23,427 bases of DNA, taken from Deltaproteobacteria bacterium. GTDB lineage: Bacteria; UBA10199; DSSB01. The translations under genes were made by a program, and so were the position numbers. Positions within the stretch are counted from its first letter, which is position 1. Every line of letters starts with the position of its first letter. The notes beneath the pieces were generated by a model that was not told the DNA's origin, did no database searches, and saw only the letters and a list, made by a program, of their open reading frames with translations. The stretch is taken from positions 1-23,427 of the forward strand of contig JAIOPF010000070.1 of assembly GCA_021414045.1 (NCBI GenBank). Reading direction: 5' to 3'. This document shows positions 1 through 7,110 of the stretch, piece by piece.

Positions 1-3000
1 GGTAGCCGCCCATGCCGATCACCCAGCGGGGCTCTCGCGCCGGTTCCCGCGGGAGGTAGCTCCACGATTCACTTGTCGAAGGACGTCACAAAAGGTCCGG
101 GCGCCTGGCAGAAAGGGGATTGGATTTCCATCGCCACCACGGGGTTCAATCCTGTTGAAACCGAAATCGTTCAAATCGCCGATCTCAAGCCTGATAATCT
201 CGGCGGTACGCAAGTGACGCTGTCCCAGCCCTTGGGCCATTACCATTTTGGTGGCCCCGACCCCGGCGACCCTTCCCTCGAAACTTTCAACGAATGCTCC
301 GGATTCAACTACGGCGTCGACGAGCGCGCTGAGGTAGGCCTGCTTTCCCGCAACATCAAGTTGACCGCCAAGATCGAGTCGGCAAAAAACGACCTCCATT
401 GGGGCGGAGAAATGCGATTTTTGCCGGACTTCAAGGAAGTTTCCGTTCAAGGGGTGGAGTTTGAAAAATTTGGCAAGGATCAATTGGCCAGTTATCCCAT
501 CCATTTTCACATGGCTGGAGATGTCAGCGCCAAGAAACCTCTGATCAACGCGAATAGCATCCACCATAGCTATAATAAGTGCGTCACCCTCCACATGACC
601 GACAACGTCACGGTCGAAAACAATGTCTGTGTCCGCGTCGTGGGGCATATGTTTTACGAGGAGATGGGTTACGAATCGGGAATACGATTTTTGCATAATC
701 TGGGCTTGGGCGCGATGAGCAATTACTTCGATGTGAGCGCGGGTGAAAATCAGACCCGGGATGAAAAAATCAAAAATTTATGGTGGGCTGGGGATCATCT
801 AGGACAAAAGAATTCCCCTGATTATAATGGCTATGATGGATTCAATATCCCGGACACGGGCAACCAGTCGGGGCCTGTGCGCGGTGTTTGCGCCAGTCCT
901 GTCGCCAATGAGGGCGGTTTGATCATCGGGTTGAATCCCAATACGCCCGAGCACAAGGGGAATTGCAAGAGCGACGAAATTTACTTCGAAGCGGCCAGCG
1001 GTTTTTGGATCATCCATCCCGGGACCGTTTTGGTCGGGAATTCCATTGGCGGTTGCCAAGACGTCGGCCGAGGCTATTGGTACGTGCCTCCCAAAAATCG
1101 ACCGAATGCCGGGGTTCCCGCGGATCTCACGACTCTCTCCCAAAAGGAACTCGGAGAATTCAAGAACAACCGGGTTCATGGCTGTTATTCGGGGCTTTAT
1201 GCCGAACCTGAATTCAACATGCTGTCGGAACAATTATTCCCTCGCAAGGACGGGGTTCCCAACGGGAAGAATGTCCTCGCGGTGTTCGACGGCCTGACTT
1301 CCACCCGAAACCGGGACCGAGGTGTGTGGCTGCGCCCGATTTGGTTCGTGCTGACCCATGGTCGATTCGCCACCAATCGCAACAGCGTTAGTTTGGTGAG
1401 TTCCGGCGGATTGGACGGCAATGCGCCCGGAGTTTGGGCGCTTCTGGAAGACTCGGTGATCGTGGGGCTCAGTCAAAACAACGTCGATCGTTGGGGGCCT
1501 TGTCCCACCAACGCTCCCGATCTTTACGATTGCGTCCATCCCGGAAAGGTTGGCGTCTCGGCGCCCAATAGCGCCAAGGGGTTCCCGTCGCCCTACTATA
1601 ACTTGTCGGGCTACATGATTTACGACGGGCCGGTTCGCATCTTCCGCGACCGCTTCGTTAACTTTAACGCGGATGTCACCCGGCAACTGACGTTGGCCGA
1701 CGCGGATTTTCTCGACAAATACACCAGTTTTCCCCACGGAAATTTTCCGAATAAATACGAAGGAGACGCGGCCTTGGGGTGGTTTCAAAACAACCAGAGC
1801 GCCTATCCCACCGGGACGGTGAGCCGGGAATTGAGCTGGGACAACGTGGATCTGCGACACCAGATCTATACCGAAAAGGTCAACCTGGGGGACTTCCAAG
1901 ACGGCGATCGAAATACCGCGATTCTAGACAAAGATGGCACGCTCACCGGATTCCACGTCGTCGATGCCGACGGCAATGAAGTGCCGGGCGCCGAGCCTAT
2001 TTCCCTGAATAACCTCGAGTTCAACCATGCTTCCAACTCAGTGGACGAGTGCCTGTCCGAAGGGCAGCAAGACAATCAGGTGGAAGGACGCCCGACTTCA
2101 CTGATCTCGGCGGGGCATTATGCGACCCTGGAGTTCCAGGGATTGTTTCCCTCTCCCTTGCCGAAAGATCCCATCAAGCAATTGATGACCTTCGAGAAGG
2201 ACCAATTGGAGTTCGACGAACATCCTGAAATGAAGTTGACCAGCCGTAACGGCCTCGGCGTTTGGGAACCCAAGGTCGCCAGCGGCTATGGATACACCGT
2301 GGGGGCCAGCACCTGCACGCGGAAGCCGGACTGCGCGGACCAAGCGGGTATTCCGGCCCGGGTTCAAAACCCTCCGAACCGGGATCCCGTCAATGGTTGT
2401 CCGGCTAATGCCGTCACCCCCGTGCCGCCGGACGGCGTATGTCCCGCTCCCTCGGTGGCGGGCGTCGATCAAGCTAGTCAACCGGCATGCATTTATCCCA
2501 AGGACACCTTGGATCCCGCCGCGAGCATCGCTGAGCTGACCAATCTCGACGGTTCGCCCAATTTGGCCAAGTATTTCTACGATGCTTCCGCGGGCATGCT
2601 TTTTTTCAACGTGGTTCAGGATATCCCGAATGCCTTTGGGCCCTCTCCCTTGGGCACTTGCACGGGTTCGGCCGGCGATGATCCCACTTGCCCGGTCCTT
2701 TCCGAAGGGGAGAGTTACTACGCCTGTCCCGCGGGTGGCTGCGTTGACTACGTCGTGAACTTAAGCGGCGCATACGATCCAGGTCCTTCGAATTGCCAGC
2801 CGTATCCGACTTACGAACAGCCCAGACCCGCGGGCGAATTGAAGCTGGCCTATTTGGGTGGGAACACCGAGGTGAAACCGGTGTTTGACGGAGGCAACGA
2901 CGGCAAATTCCCGCACTATGTCTCCGATCAAGAGCCGGCTTGCCCGACCACCGTGGTGGCCGGCGCCAGTGAGAATGACGCGCTTGGCTTGAAATACGCG

Positions 3001-3168
3001 ACCAGCGGGGACATTCCCGCGGCTCCTAGCTGCCCTACAGCCCTTTCACCGCAAATCAACGGGGGGGGCTGCTCTCTGGGTAGTGGTGAATTTGGAGCGA
3101 GTGTATTTATCCCCCTCTTGATCTTGTCGGGCCTCATGATCTGGCGGAAGAGAAAGCTCCAGAATTGA
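1..3168 (+). CDS. G8-like/parallel beta-helix surface protein with C-terminal anchor (5' end missing)
   Basis: The reading frame is open from the first base of the window, so the start and signal peptide lie upstream. A TTG at 73 is only an internal codon: the residues before it (PAGGSSTIHL) continue the same fold. The first ~50 residues, with a W-x-x-GD-x-I-x-IATTGF pattern, resemble the second half of a G8 domain. Residues encoded at about 430-720 (YPIHFHMAGDVS, then NKCVTLHMTDNVTVENNVC and GHMFYEEMG) match the parallel beta-helix part of CEMIP/PKHD1L1-like bacterial proteins. The last third is Cys- and Pro-rich and unrecognised. The protein ends with GGGCSL, a hydrophobic helix and a WRKRK tail, a tripartite sorting signal of the MYXO-CTERM/Synerg-CTERM type. 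Known relatives are extracellular and bind or process polysaccharide in animals; the substrate here is unknown. The family call is from memory of motifs; secretion and anchoring are well supported. Confidence 0.8.
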   Translation, partial: GSRPCRSPSGALAPVPAGGSSTIHLSKDVTKGPGAWQKGDWISIATTGFNPVETEIVQIADLKPDNLGGTQVTLSQPLGHYHFGGPDPGDPSLETFNECSGFNYGVDERAEVGLLSRNIKLTAKIESAKNDLHWGGEMRFLPDFKEVSVQGVEFEKFGKDQLASYPIHFHMAGDVSAKKPLINANSIHHSYNKCVTLHMTDNVTVENNVCVRVVGHMFYEEMGYESGIRFLHNLGLGAMSNYFDVSAGENQTRDEKIKNLWWAGDHLGQKNSPDYNGYDGFNIPDTGNQSGPVRGVCASPVANEGGLIIGLNPNTPEHKGNCKSDEIYFEAASGFWIIHPGTVLVGNSIGGCQDVGRGYWYVPPKNRPNAGVPADLTTLSQKELGEFKNNRVHGCYSGLYAEPEFNMLSEQLFPRKDGVPNGKNVLAVFDGLTSTRNRDRGVWLRPIWFVLTHGRFATNRNSVSLVSSGGLDGNAPGVWALLEDSVIVGLSQNNVDRWGPCPTNAPDLYDCVHPGKVGVSAPNSAKGFPSPYYNLSGYMIYDGPVRIFRDRFVNFNADVTRQLTLADADFLDKYTSFPHGNFPNKYEGDAALGWFQNNQSAYPTGTVSRELSWDNVDLRHQIYTEKVNLGDFQDGDRNTAILDKDGTLTGFHVVDADGNEVPGAEPISLNNLEFNHASNSVDECLSEGQQDNQVEGRPTSLISAGHYATLEFQGLFPSPLPKDPIKQLMTFEKDQLEFDEHPEMKLTSRNGLGVWEPKVASGYGYTVGASTCTRKPDCADQAGIPARVQNPPNRDPVNGCPANAVTPVPPDGVCPAPSVAGVDQASQPACIYPKDTLDPAASIAELTNLDGSPNLAKYFYDASAGMLFFNVVQDIPNAFGPSPLGTCTGSAGDDPTCPVLSEGESYYACPAGGCVDYVVNLSGAYDPGPSNCQPYPTYEQPRPAGELKLAYLGGNTEVKPVFDGGNDGKFPHYVSDQEPACPTTVVAGASENDALGLKYATSGDIPAAPSCPTALSPQINGGGCSLGSGEFGASVFIPLLILSGLMIWRKRKLQN

Positions 3169-3284
3169 TCTGCGATGATACTCGCTATCGTCTGTCCGGA
3201 GACCTTATTGAGGTTGACGCGAACGGCGAAGGGCAAGCTCCAAGGAGGCGCGGCGATTTTTGGTATTACCAAGCAAATGCTTAG
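3165..3284 (+). pseudogene. possible coding remnant or 39-aa ORF
   Basis: Directly after the large surface protein, a second frame stays open from a TTG at 3165 to a TAG at 3282. It gives 39 hydrophilic residues containing DDTRYRLSGDLIEVDANGEG and ending DFWYYQANA. The composition looks like real protein rather than noise, but there is no ATG, only a weak purine stretch upstream, and the TTG overlaps the stop of the preceding gene. It may be the surviving 3' end of a decayed gene, or chance. Not recognised. Confidence 0.2.
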
Positions 3285-3441
3285 GATAATCCCCTAGCCG
3301 TAATTCTTGTTCTCCCCGATAGGACGTTCCCCCCTTATCCCGTAAATTCTCTTCAATGTATCCGACCATCTCGAACGTGAAAGCGAACTAAAGAGTTGCC
3401 CTTGCTTTGGTCAGGGCCACGGATCCTTAAAGGAGTTGAAC

Positions 3442-3804
3442 ATGCGAAGAATCATTTTTATCCTTGGCCTATTGTTTGTCGTTTCCTTTCCGTATATTTC
3501 TCACGGCGCCAATCAGGGATCTGTCACCGTGGGTCCTCGGGGAGTTTCCGTGGACCTCAATAAGACCCCACCCGCTCAGGTAATCATCGATCGACGGCCC
3601 GTCGTTGTCGAAAGGCCTGTCATCGTTGAACGCCCAGTCGTGGTCGAAAAAACGATAGTTCAACAAGCTCCGGAAAAAAACAGCGGCTCATGCAGCATGT
3701 CGAGCGCCGCGACTTCCCTCCCTGGAATTGGGGCCATAGGCGCTCTGATGTTTCTATTGCTGGGCGGCAGAATCCTTCACAAGGCGAAGGTTAATATAGA
3801 TTAA
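3442..3804 (+). CDS. small secreted protein with R-P-V-V-V-E repeats and Cys-type C-terminal anchor
   Basis: This 120-aa protein starts at the ATG six bases after an AAAGGAG ribosome site (3429-3435). The in-frame TTG at 3436 directly abuts that site and is too close. An N-terminal signal peptide (MRRIIFILGLLFVVSFPYI) is followed by GSVTVGPRGVSVDLN. Next comes a run of imperfect RPVVVE/RPVIVE units (about residues 55-75), which would form an extended, stiff strand. The C-terminus has GSCSM, a hydrophobic stretch (GIGAIGALMFLLLGG) and a basic tail, the same architecture as the end of the upstream surface protein. It is probably exported and membrane- or surface-anchored, acting as a stalk or adaptor. 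No named family is recognised; function is inferred only from architecture. A GCCCT/AGGGC hairpin (3398-3417) sits just before the ribosome site. Confidence 0.75.
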   Translation: MRRIIFILGLLFVVSFPYISHGANQGSVTVGPRGVSVDLNKTPPAQVIIDRRPVVVERPVIVERPVVVEKTIVQQAPEKNSGSCSMSSAATSLPGIGAIGALMFLLLGGRILHKAKVNID

Positions 3805-3908
3805 AAAACCAACCGGATTACCAATCCGAGGAACATGGTTCGTTCCATGCGTCTCCGCTAGTTTCCACCTCATCGAGCACACTCTTGGATAAAAGTGACT
3901 TCACCCAT

Positions 3909-4508
3909 ATGCGACTCATGAAACCGCTGATCTATTTCTCCCTATTCCTTTTAATTCCAGCGGCATTGCCCGGTCTGGCCCGCGCTAAGAAAGATAAATA
4001 CAAGATGAAATACAGTAGAATGGATCGAAATCAGGATGGCATCGTGACGTTGAGTGAATGGCGCGGTGGAGATAACGTATTTCATGGCAGCGACTGGAAT
4101 GGTGACGGTGTGCTCTCTGGCAACGAAGTGACGGGAGGATTCCTCCGGGCCAACGATTATGATCGAAATCACTCCGAAGAGCGCTTTCGTGATCTCGATA
4201 AGAACAAAGATGATAACGTCTCCCTCAAGGAATGGGACGGTCTTTTGAAAGCATTCAATCGACTTGACGACAACCGAGACGGTGGTTTGGCACCTAAAGA
4301 GTTCGTCAACCGCGCCGTTGAAGGGACCGATCGATTCACGGCGTTTGATCTAGACCGGAACGGCTATATTTCTCGAGCCGAATGGCTTGGCGATGCGGTC
4401 CGTTTCAAAGCGGTCGACAAAAATGGCGATGGTCGCTTGAGCCGCAAGGAGTTCCCGCTGGCGCTCTCGTTGGAAAGCAGGGGGGATTCACGTTCGGGGT
4501 CTAATTGA
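3909..4508 (+). CDS. secreted EF-hand calcium-binding protein (six loops)
   Basis: Starting at ATG 3909 the product has 199 aa with a clear signal peptide (hydrophobic LIYFSLFLLIPAALPGLA, cleavage near ARA). A TTG at 3885 and an ATG at 3918 are alternatives, but the signal peptide begins at or near 3909. Six 12-residue EF-hand loops start at about residues 39, 62, 97, 120, 147 and 170. Each begins with Asp and ends with Glu; examples are DRNQDGIVTLSE and DKNGDGRLSRKE. Loops 1, 2, 5 and 6 are close to canonical, while 3 (DDN) and 4 (DGG) deviate at the central Gly region. The protein should bind Ca2+ in the periplasm or outside the cell. It follows two secreted proteins and precedes a methyltransferase; co-transcription is possible but unproven. 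Confidence 0.85.
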   Translation: MRLMKPLIYFSLFLLIPAALPGLARAKKDKYKMKYSRMDRNQDGIVTLSEWRGGDNVFHGSDWNGDGVLSGNEVTGGFLRANDYDRNHSEERFRDLDKNKDDNVSLKEWDGLLKAFNRLDDNRDGGLAPKEFVNRAVEGTDRFTAFDLDRNGYISRAEWLGDAVRFKAVDKNGDGRLSRKEFPLALSLESRGDSRSGSN

Positions 4509-4588
4509 GAGCAACGTTATTCCCTGGCGAGGATCGGTCCATCCGGAAAATCTATCCTCAAATCCGAATTTCGGTTAGAAAAGAAGGC

Positions 4589-5287
4589 ATGATCAGCAAA
4601 ACCGCGGAACTCTACGACCTTATTTACTTTCATAAAAACTATTCTTCCGAAGCCGCTTACATTTCCGAGATCATCAAACGCCATAATCCCAGCGCTTCGT
4701 CATTGCTGGATGTCGCCTGTGGCACGGGCCGTCACCTCGAGTTCCTGTCCGGACAATACTCGGTCGAAGGGATTGATTTGGATCCAGGTGTTTTGGAAAT
4801 CGCGCGGCAGCGATTGCCGAACGTCAAATTTACCGAAGCCGACATGACGGAATTTGTTTTGGGGAGAAAATTCCATGCCGTGGTTTGCCTGTTTAGCGGA
4901 GTTGCCTACGTGGAGACCGTCGCTCGACTGAATCAAGCCGTTGACTCGATGGCGAAACATTTGACGCCCGAAGGGATTTTGATCGTCGAGCCGTGGGTGA
5001 TTCCCGAAGCATGGCGGCCAGGAAACGTGGATGCCGTGTTTATTGAGGAACCCTCCTTGAAGTTGACGCGAATGGCCAGGAGCGAGGTGCGAGGAGGCGT
5101 GTCGGTCCTGGATATTCAGTATTTGATAGGGACTCCCGACGAAATTCGTCATGAAAGAGAAGAGCACAGGCTTGGATTGTTTTCTCATGAGCAATATCAA
5201 GCGGCGTTTGAGGGATCGGGTTTGACGGTCATTCACGATCTTGAAGGTTTGATCGGAAGAGGGCTTTATGTCGGGACAAAAAAATAA
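4589..5287 (+). CDS. class I SAM-dependent methyltransferase
   Basis: The 232-aa product has the SAM-binding motif I LLDVACGTG at residues 39-47, the acidic motif II GIDLDPGVL around residue 63, and a post-motif ADMTEF at the usual distance. This is the pattern of small soluble Rossmann-fold methyltransferases. The N-terminus (AELYDLIYFHKNYSSEA) resembles sugar N-methyltransferases of the DesVI/TylM1 group and uncharacterised relatives, but no substrate can be assigned. I chose ATG 4589, preceded by an AG-rich stretch (AGAAAAGAAGG). The frame can be extended to a TTG at 4505 that overlaps the EF-hand stop, but the 28 extra residues look non-native. Its stop lies 11 bases from that of the convergent membrane-protein gene. 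Confidence 0.85.
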   Translation: MISKTAELYDLIYFHKNYSSEAAYISEIIKRHNPSASSLLDVACGTGRHLEFLSGQYSVEGIDLDPGVLEIARQRLPNVKFTEADMTEFVLGRKFHAVVCLFSGVAYVETVARLNQAVDSMAKHLTPEGILIVEPWVIPEAWRPGNVDAVFIEEPSLKLTRMARSEVRGGVSVLDIQYLIGTPDEIRHEREEHRLGLFSHEQYQAAFEGSGLTVIHDLEGLIGRGLYVGTKK

Positions 5288-5298
5288 ACGGACTCTCC

Positions 5299-6024
5299 CT
5301 ATTTTTTCTTCCAAAGGTCCGGGAAAATCTTCTGCCCCAAGTCGGGCCTCATGTCATAAAACACCAAGATGATGGCGTAGAGCACGGGCAAGACCCGTGA
5401 TCCAAAGAGGCCGAAGGCGGTCAAGGCGTAGCACAAGAGCGCGAAGGTTCCAATCAGGGTCACTTGCGCGGCGTTCGCCGCGAGAGAGTTCTTTCGGTCT
5501 TGCTCGAGGTTGCCGACGACAGGCGCATCGCGCGTCGGAAGGCCTATTGCTCCCGGAATCGTCGTTGCTTCGAAGGCTTTCTGAGCTTTGACGGCGGCGA
5601 GCAGCGACATGGCCGCCACGGGGATCCAGAACCCGGAGTTCGAGAGTAGGGTGCGCCAATCGACTCCCTCGAATACGCCAAAAACGATCGCGGGAACGAC
5701 CATCGGCACGGAGATAAAAGCCGCGGAGGCGGCTAAGAGGATCGTGATCAGGAGGATCGCGACCAGGCGTGCCATTAGCAGGCGCGAGCGCGGATCGACG
5801 GCGGTCGGATCGTTTCGATCGCGGGTGGTGGCTACGATCAGCATGAGTCCTAGCGAAAGATCGAAGGCGGTTAGGAGGACATAAGCAGTGATGGTGCCGT
5901 GCAAGAAATACAAGGGCAGGAGGGGTATTGCGTGGCGCGCGATGCTGATCGCGAGAAGTTGTAGGCGCAACCATTGAGGGGGGTTGGGAAGAGGGTGGGG
6001 AATATGGTCGTGTCGAGGATCCAT
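5299..6024 (-). CDS. multi-pass inner-membrane protein of unknown function
   Basis: The 241-aa protein has about six hydrophobic segments: near residues 23-43, 45-65, 85-105, 107-117, 130-145 and 195-225. The C-terminus is short and basic (FPDLWKKK). Between the last segments lies a hydrophilic loop with KAQKAFEATT and EQDRKNSLAAN. The last membrane segment ends in ILVFYDMRPDLGQ, which would place an Asp/Arg pair at the membrane surface. I do not recognise the family with confidence; it vaguely resembles DUF6498-like proteins. The start ATG at 6024 has only a weak ribosome site. The gene stands alone and converges on the methyltransferase. Confidence 0.7.
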   Translation of the reverse strand: MDPRHDHIPHPLPNPPQWLRLQLLAISIARHAIPLLPLYFLHGTITAYVLLTAFDLSLGLMLIVATTRDRNDPTAVDPRSRLLMARLVAILLITILLAASAAFISVPMVVPAIVFGVFEGVDWRTLLSNSGFWIPVAAMSLLAAVKAQKAFEATTIPGAIGLPTRDAPVVGNLEQDRKNSLAANAAQVTLIGTFALLCYALTAFGLFGSRVLPVLYAIILVFYDMRPDLGQKIFPDLWKKK

Positions 6025-6109
6025 AGGGAATTCTTCATGAATAGGGGCGCGGTTGCCTCACTAGCCCCGCAAAAAATATAGGGTTCTTCGAATTATTTCA
6101 CGTAAAAAA

Positions 6110-6138
6110 CTGACAGAATCGGGATATCGGAATATATA
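6110..6138 (+). promoter_or_regulatory. sigma-70-type promoter for the 6179 gene
   Basis: CTGACA (6110-6115) and TATATA (6133-6138) are separated by exactly 17 bases, close to the TTGACA/TATAAT consensus. They lie about 35 bases upstream of the ribosome site GGAAGGA (6165-6171). Confidence 0.55.
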
Positions 6139-6178
6139 GTTAGAGATCAAACAACGGACCGGACGGAAGGATCTACCC

Positions 6179-6553
6179 ATGCGAACCCTATTCTGTTCCC
6201 TATTTTTTGTCCTGTGTTCGGTTTTTGTGAATCCGGCCCGGGGCGAGGAGAATTATCCCATTATCTCCGCCAATGGATTCTCCTGTTCGCAGGCGGAGGG
6301 TATGGTTTCTTGCCGCGGCTCATTTCCTTCCCAGCCCAATCCCGTCATCGAAGCGACGGGTTACAATGTGGTATGGATCCGGGGAGATTATCCCGGTTCC
6401 CGGTATACCTATTATAGTGATTCGGGCTGCCTTTGCGCCGCCGAGTTCGAGTCAAATGGCAAGGTGCGTACTCAAGAATGCACTTCTCGCTTGGGCAATC
6501 AAAAATCCTTCAAGGGTGGAAAATCGACCTACGATTGGTGTAAAAAAAATTAA
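6179..6553 (+). CDS. small secreted Cys-rich protein
   Basis: This 124-aa protein starts at an ATG seven bases after GGAAGGA. A Sec signal peptide (MRTLFCSLFFVLCSVFVNPARG) is followed by a mature domain of about 100 aa. The mature part has six cysteines, two of them in a C-L-C pair (DSGCLCA) and others in FSC, VSC, QEC and DWC, so three disulfides are possible. It is rich in Ser, Gly, Tyr and Trp. It should fold in an oxidising compartment: the periplasm or outside the cell. I do not recognise the family. A DUF3592 gene follows 54 bases later. Confidence 0.7.
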   Translation: MRTLFCSLFFVLCSVFVNPARGEENYPIISANGFSCSQAEGMVSCRGSFPSQPNPVIEATGYNVVWIRGDYPGSRYTYYSDSGCLCAAEFESNGKVRTQECTSRLGNQKSFKGGKSTYDWCKKN

Positions 6554-6607
6554 TGATTAAGAAGTTATGGTGGAGTTTCGCTGACTCTGGGTGAGGTGTA
6601 GATATTT

Positions 6608-7078
6608 ATGCAAACGACTTCAAGGGGTATTTTTTCCTACCTCCTATTATTTGTTGCCTTCCTTGGCCTGATTTTCCTGGGCGTTGGCGGGTTATCCCTG
6701 TGGGAGGAAATCTCTAGTGCGAAATGGCCGTCTGTCGGCGGTATCGTGATTCAATCCGAGATCAAGCGTTGGCCACGAAAAAAGTCTGATTATGATTATC
6801 GAGCTCAGTTTCTTTACCAATATCAGGTTGAGCAAAGAACCTATGCCTCCGACCGCATTAGCACCGATCGTAACCGATTTAAATCAAAAATGGCGGGTGA
6901 AGAGGCGTTAGCGGAATATCCGGTAGGCAAGGCGGTTGTGGTTTTCTACAATCCTGATCACCCTGAGAAGGCGTTGCTTAAAACGGGCCTTCGCTTTGGC
7001 ACCTTGGCAAAGACCTGCCTGGGAGCATTTTTGTTCCTAGGAGGAATTGCTTTTTCGCGAATTATTAAAAGACTTTAG
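6608..7078 (+). CDS. DUF3592 membrane protein
   Basis: The 156-aa protein has a membrane helix near each end (about residues 9-31 and 130-152) and an external domain between them. The domain shows the DUF3592 signature: WPSVGGIVIQSEIKR, then YDYRAQFLYQYQVEQRTYASDRIS, then YPVGKAVVVFYNPDHPEKALL. DUF3592 proteins are widespread in bacteria and have no established role. GAGGTG at 6593-6598, about nine bases before the ATG, is a plausible ribosome site. The gene may be co-transcribed with the small Cys-rich protein upstream, and it converges on the MFS-HEAT gene. Confidence 0.8.
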   Translation: MQTTSRGIFSYLLLFVAFLGLIFLGVGGLSLWEEISSAKWPSVGGIVIQSEIKRWPRKKSDYDYRAQFLYQYQVEQRTYASDRISTDRNRFKSKMAGEEALAEYPVGKAVVVFYNPDHPEKALLKTGLRFGTLAKTCLGAFLFLGGIAFSRIIKRL

Positions 7079-7110
7079 GTAAATTAGGAACGAAACTTCT
7101 TTTCCTATTT

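Noticed and set aside
19..696. 225-aa minus-strand ORF opposite the surface protein
   Set aside because: The plus-strand frame shows recognisable beta-helix protein motifs; the minus frame has no family-like features.
3814..3828. CGGATT-ACC-AATCCG hairpin after the small anchored protein
   Set aside because: The stem is only 6 bp and no T-run follows, so it is not a convincing terminator.
4505..4588. TTG start for the methyltransferase overlapping the EF-hand stop
   Set aside because: The added 28 residues do not fit the family, and ATG 4589 begins just before the fold.
5354..5974. 206-aa Arg-rich minus-strand ORF
   Set aside because: It is a shifted frame of the membrane protein at 5299-6024, which has proper hydrophobic helices.
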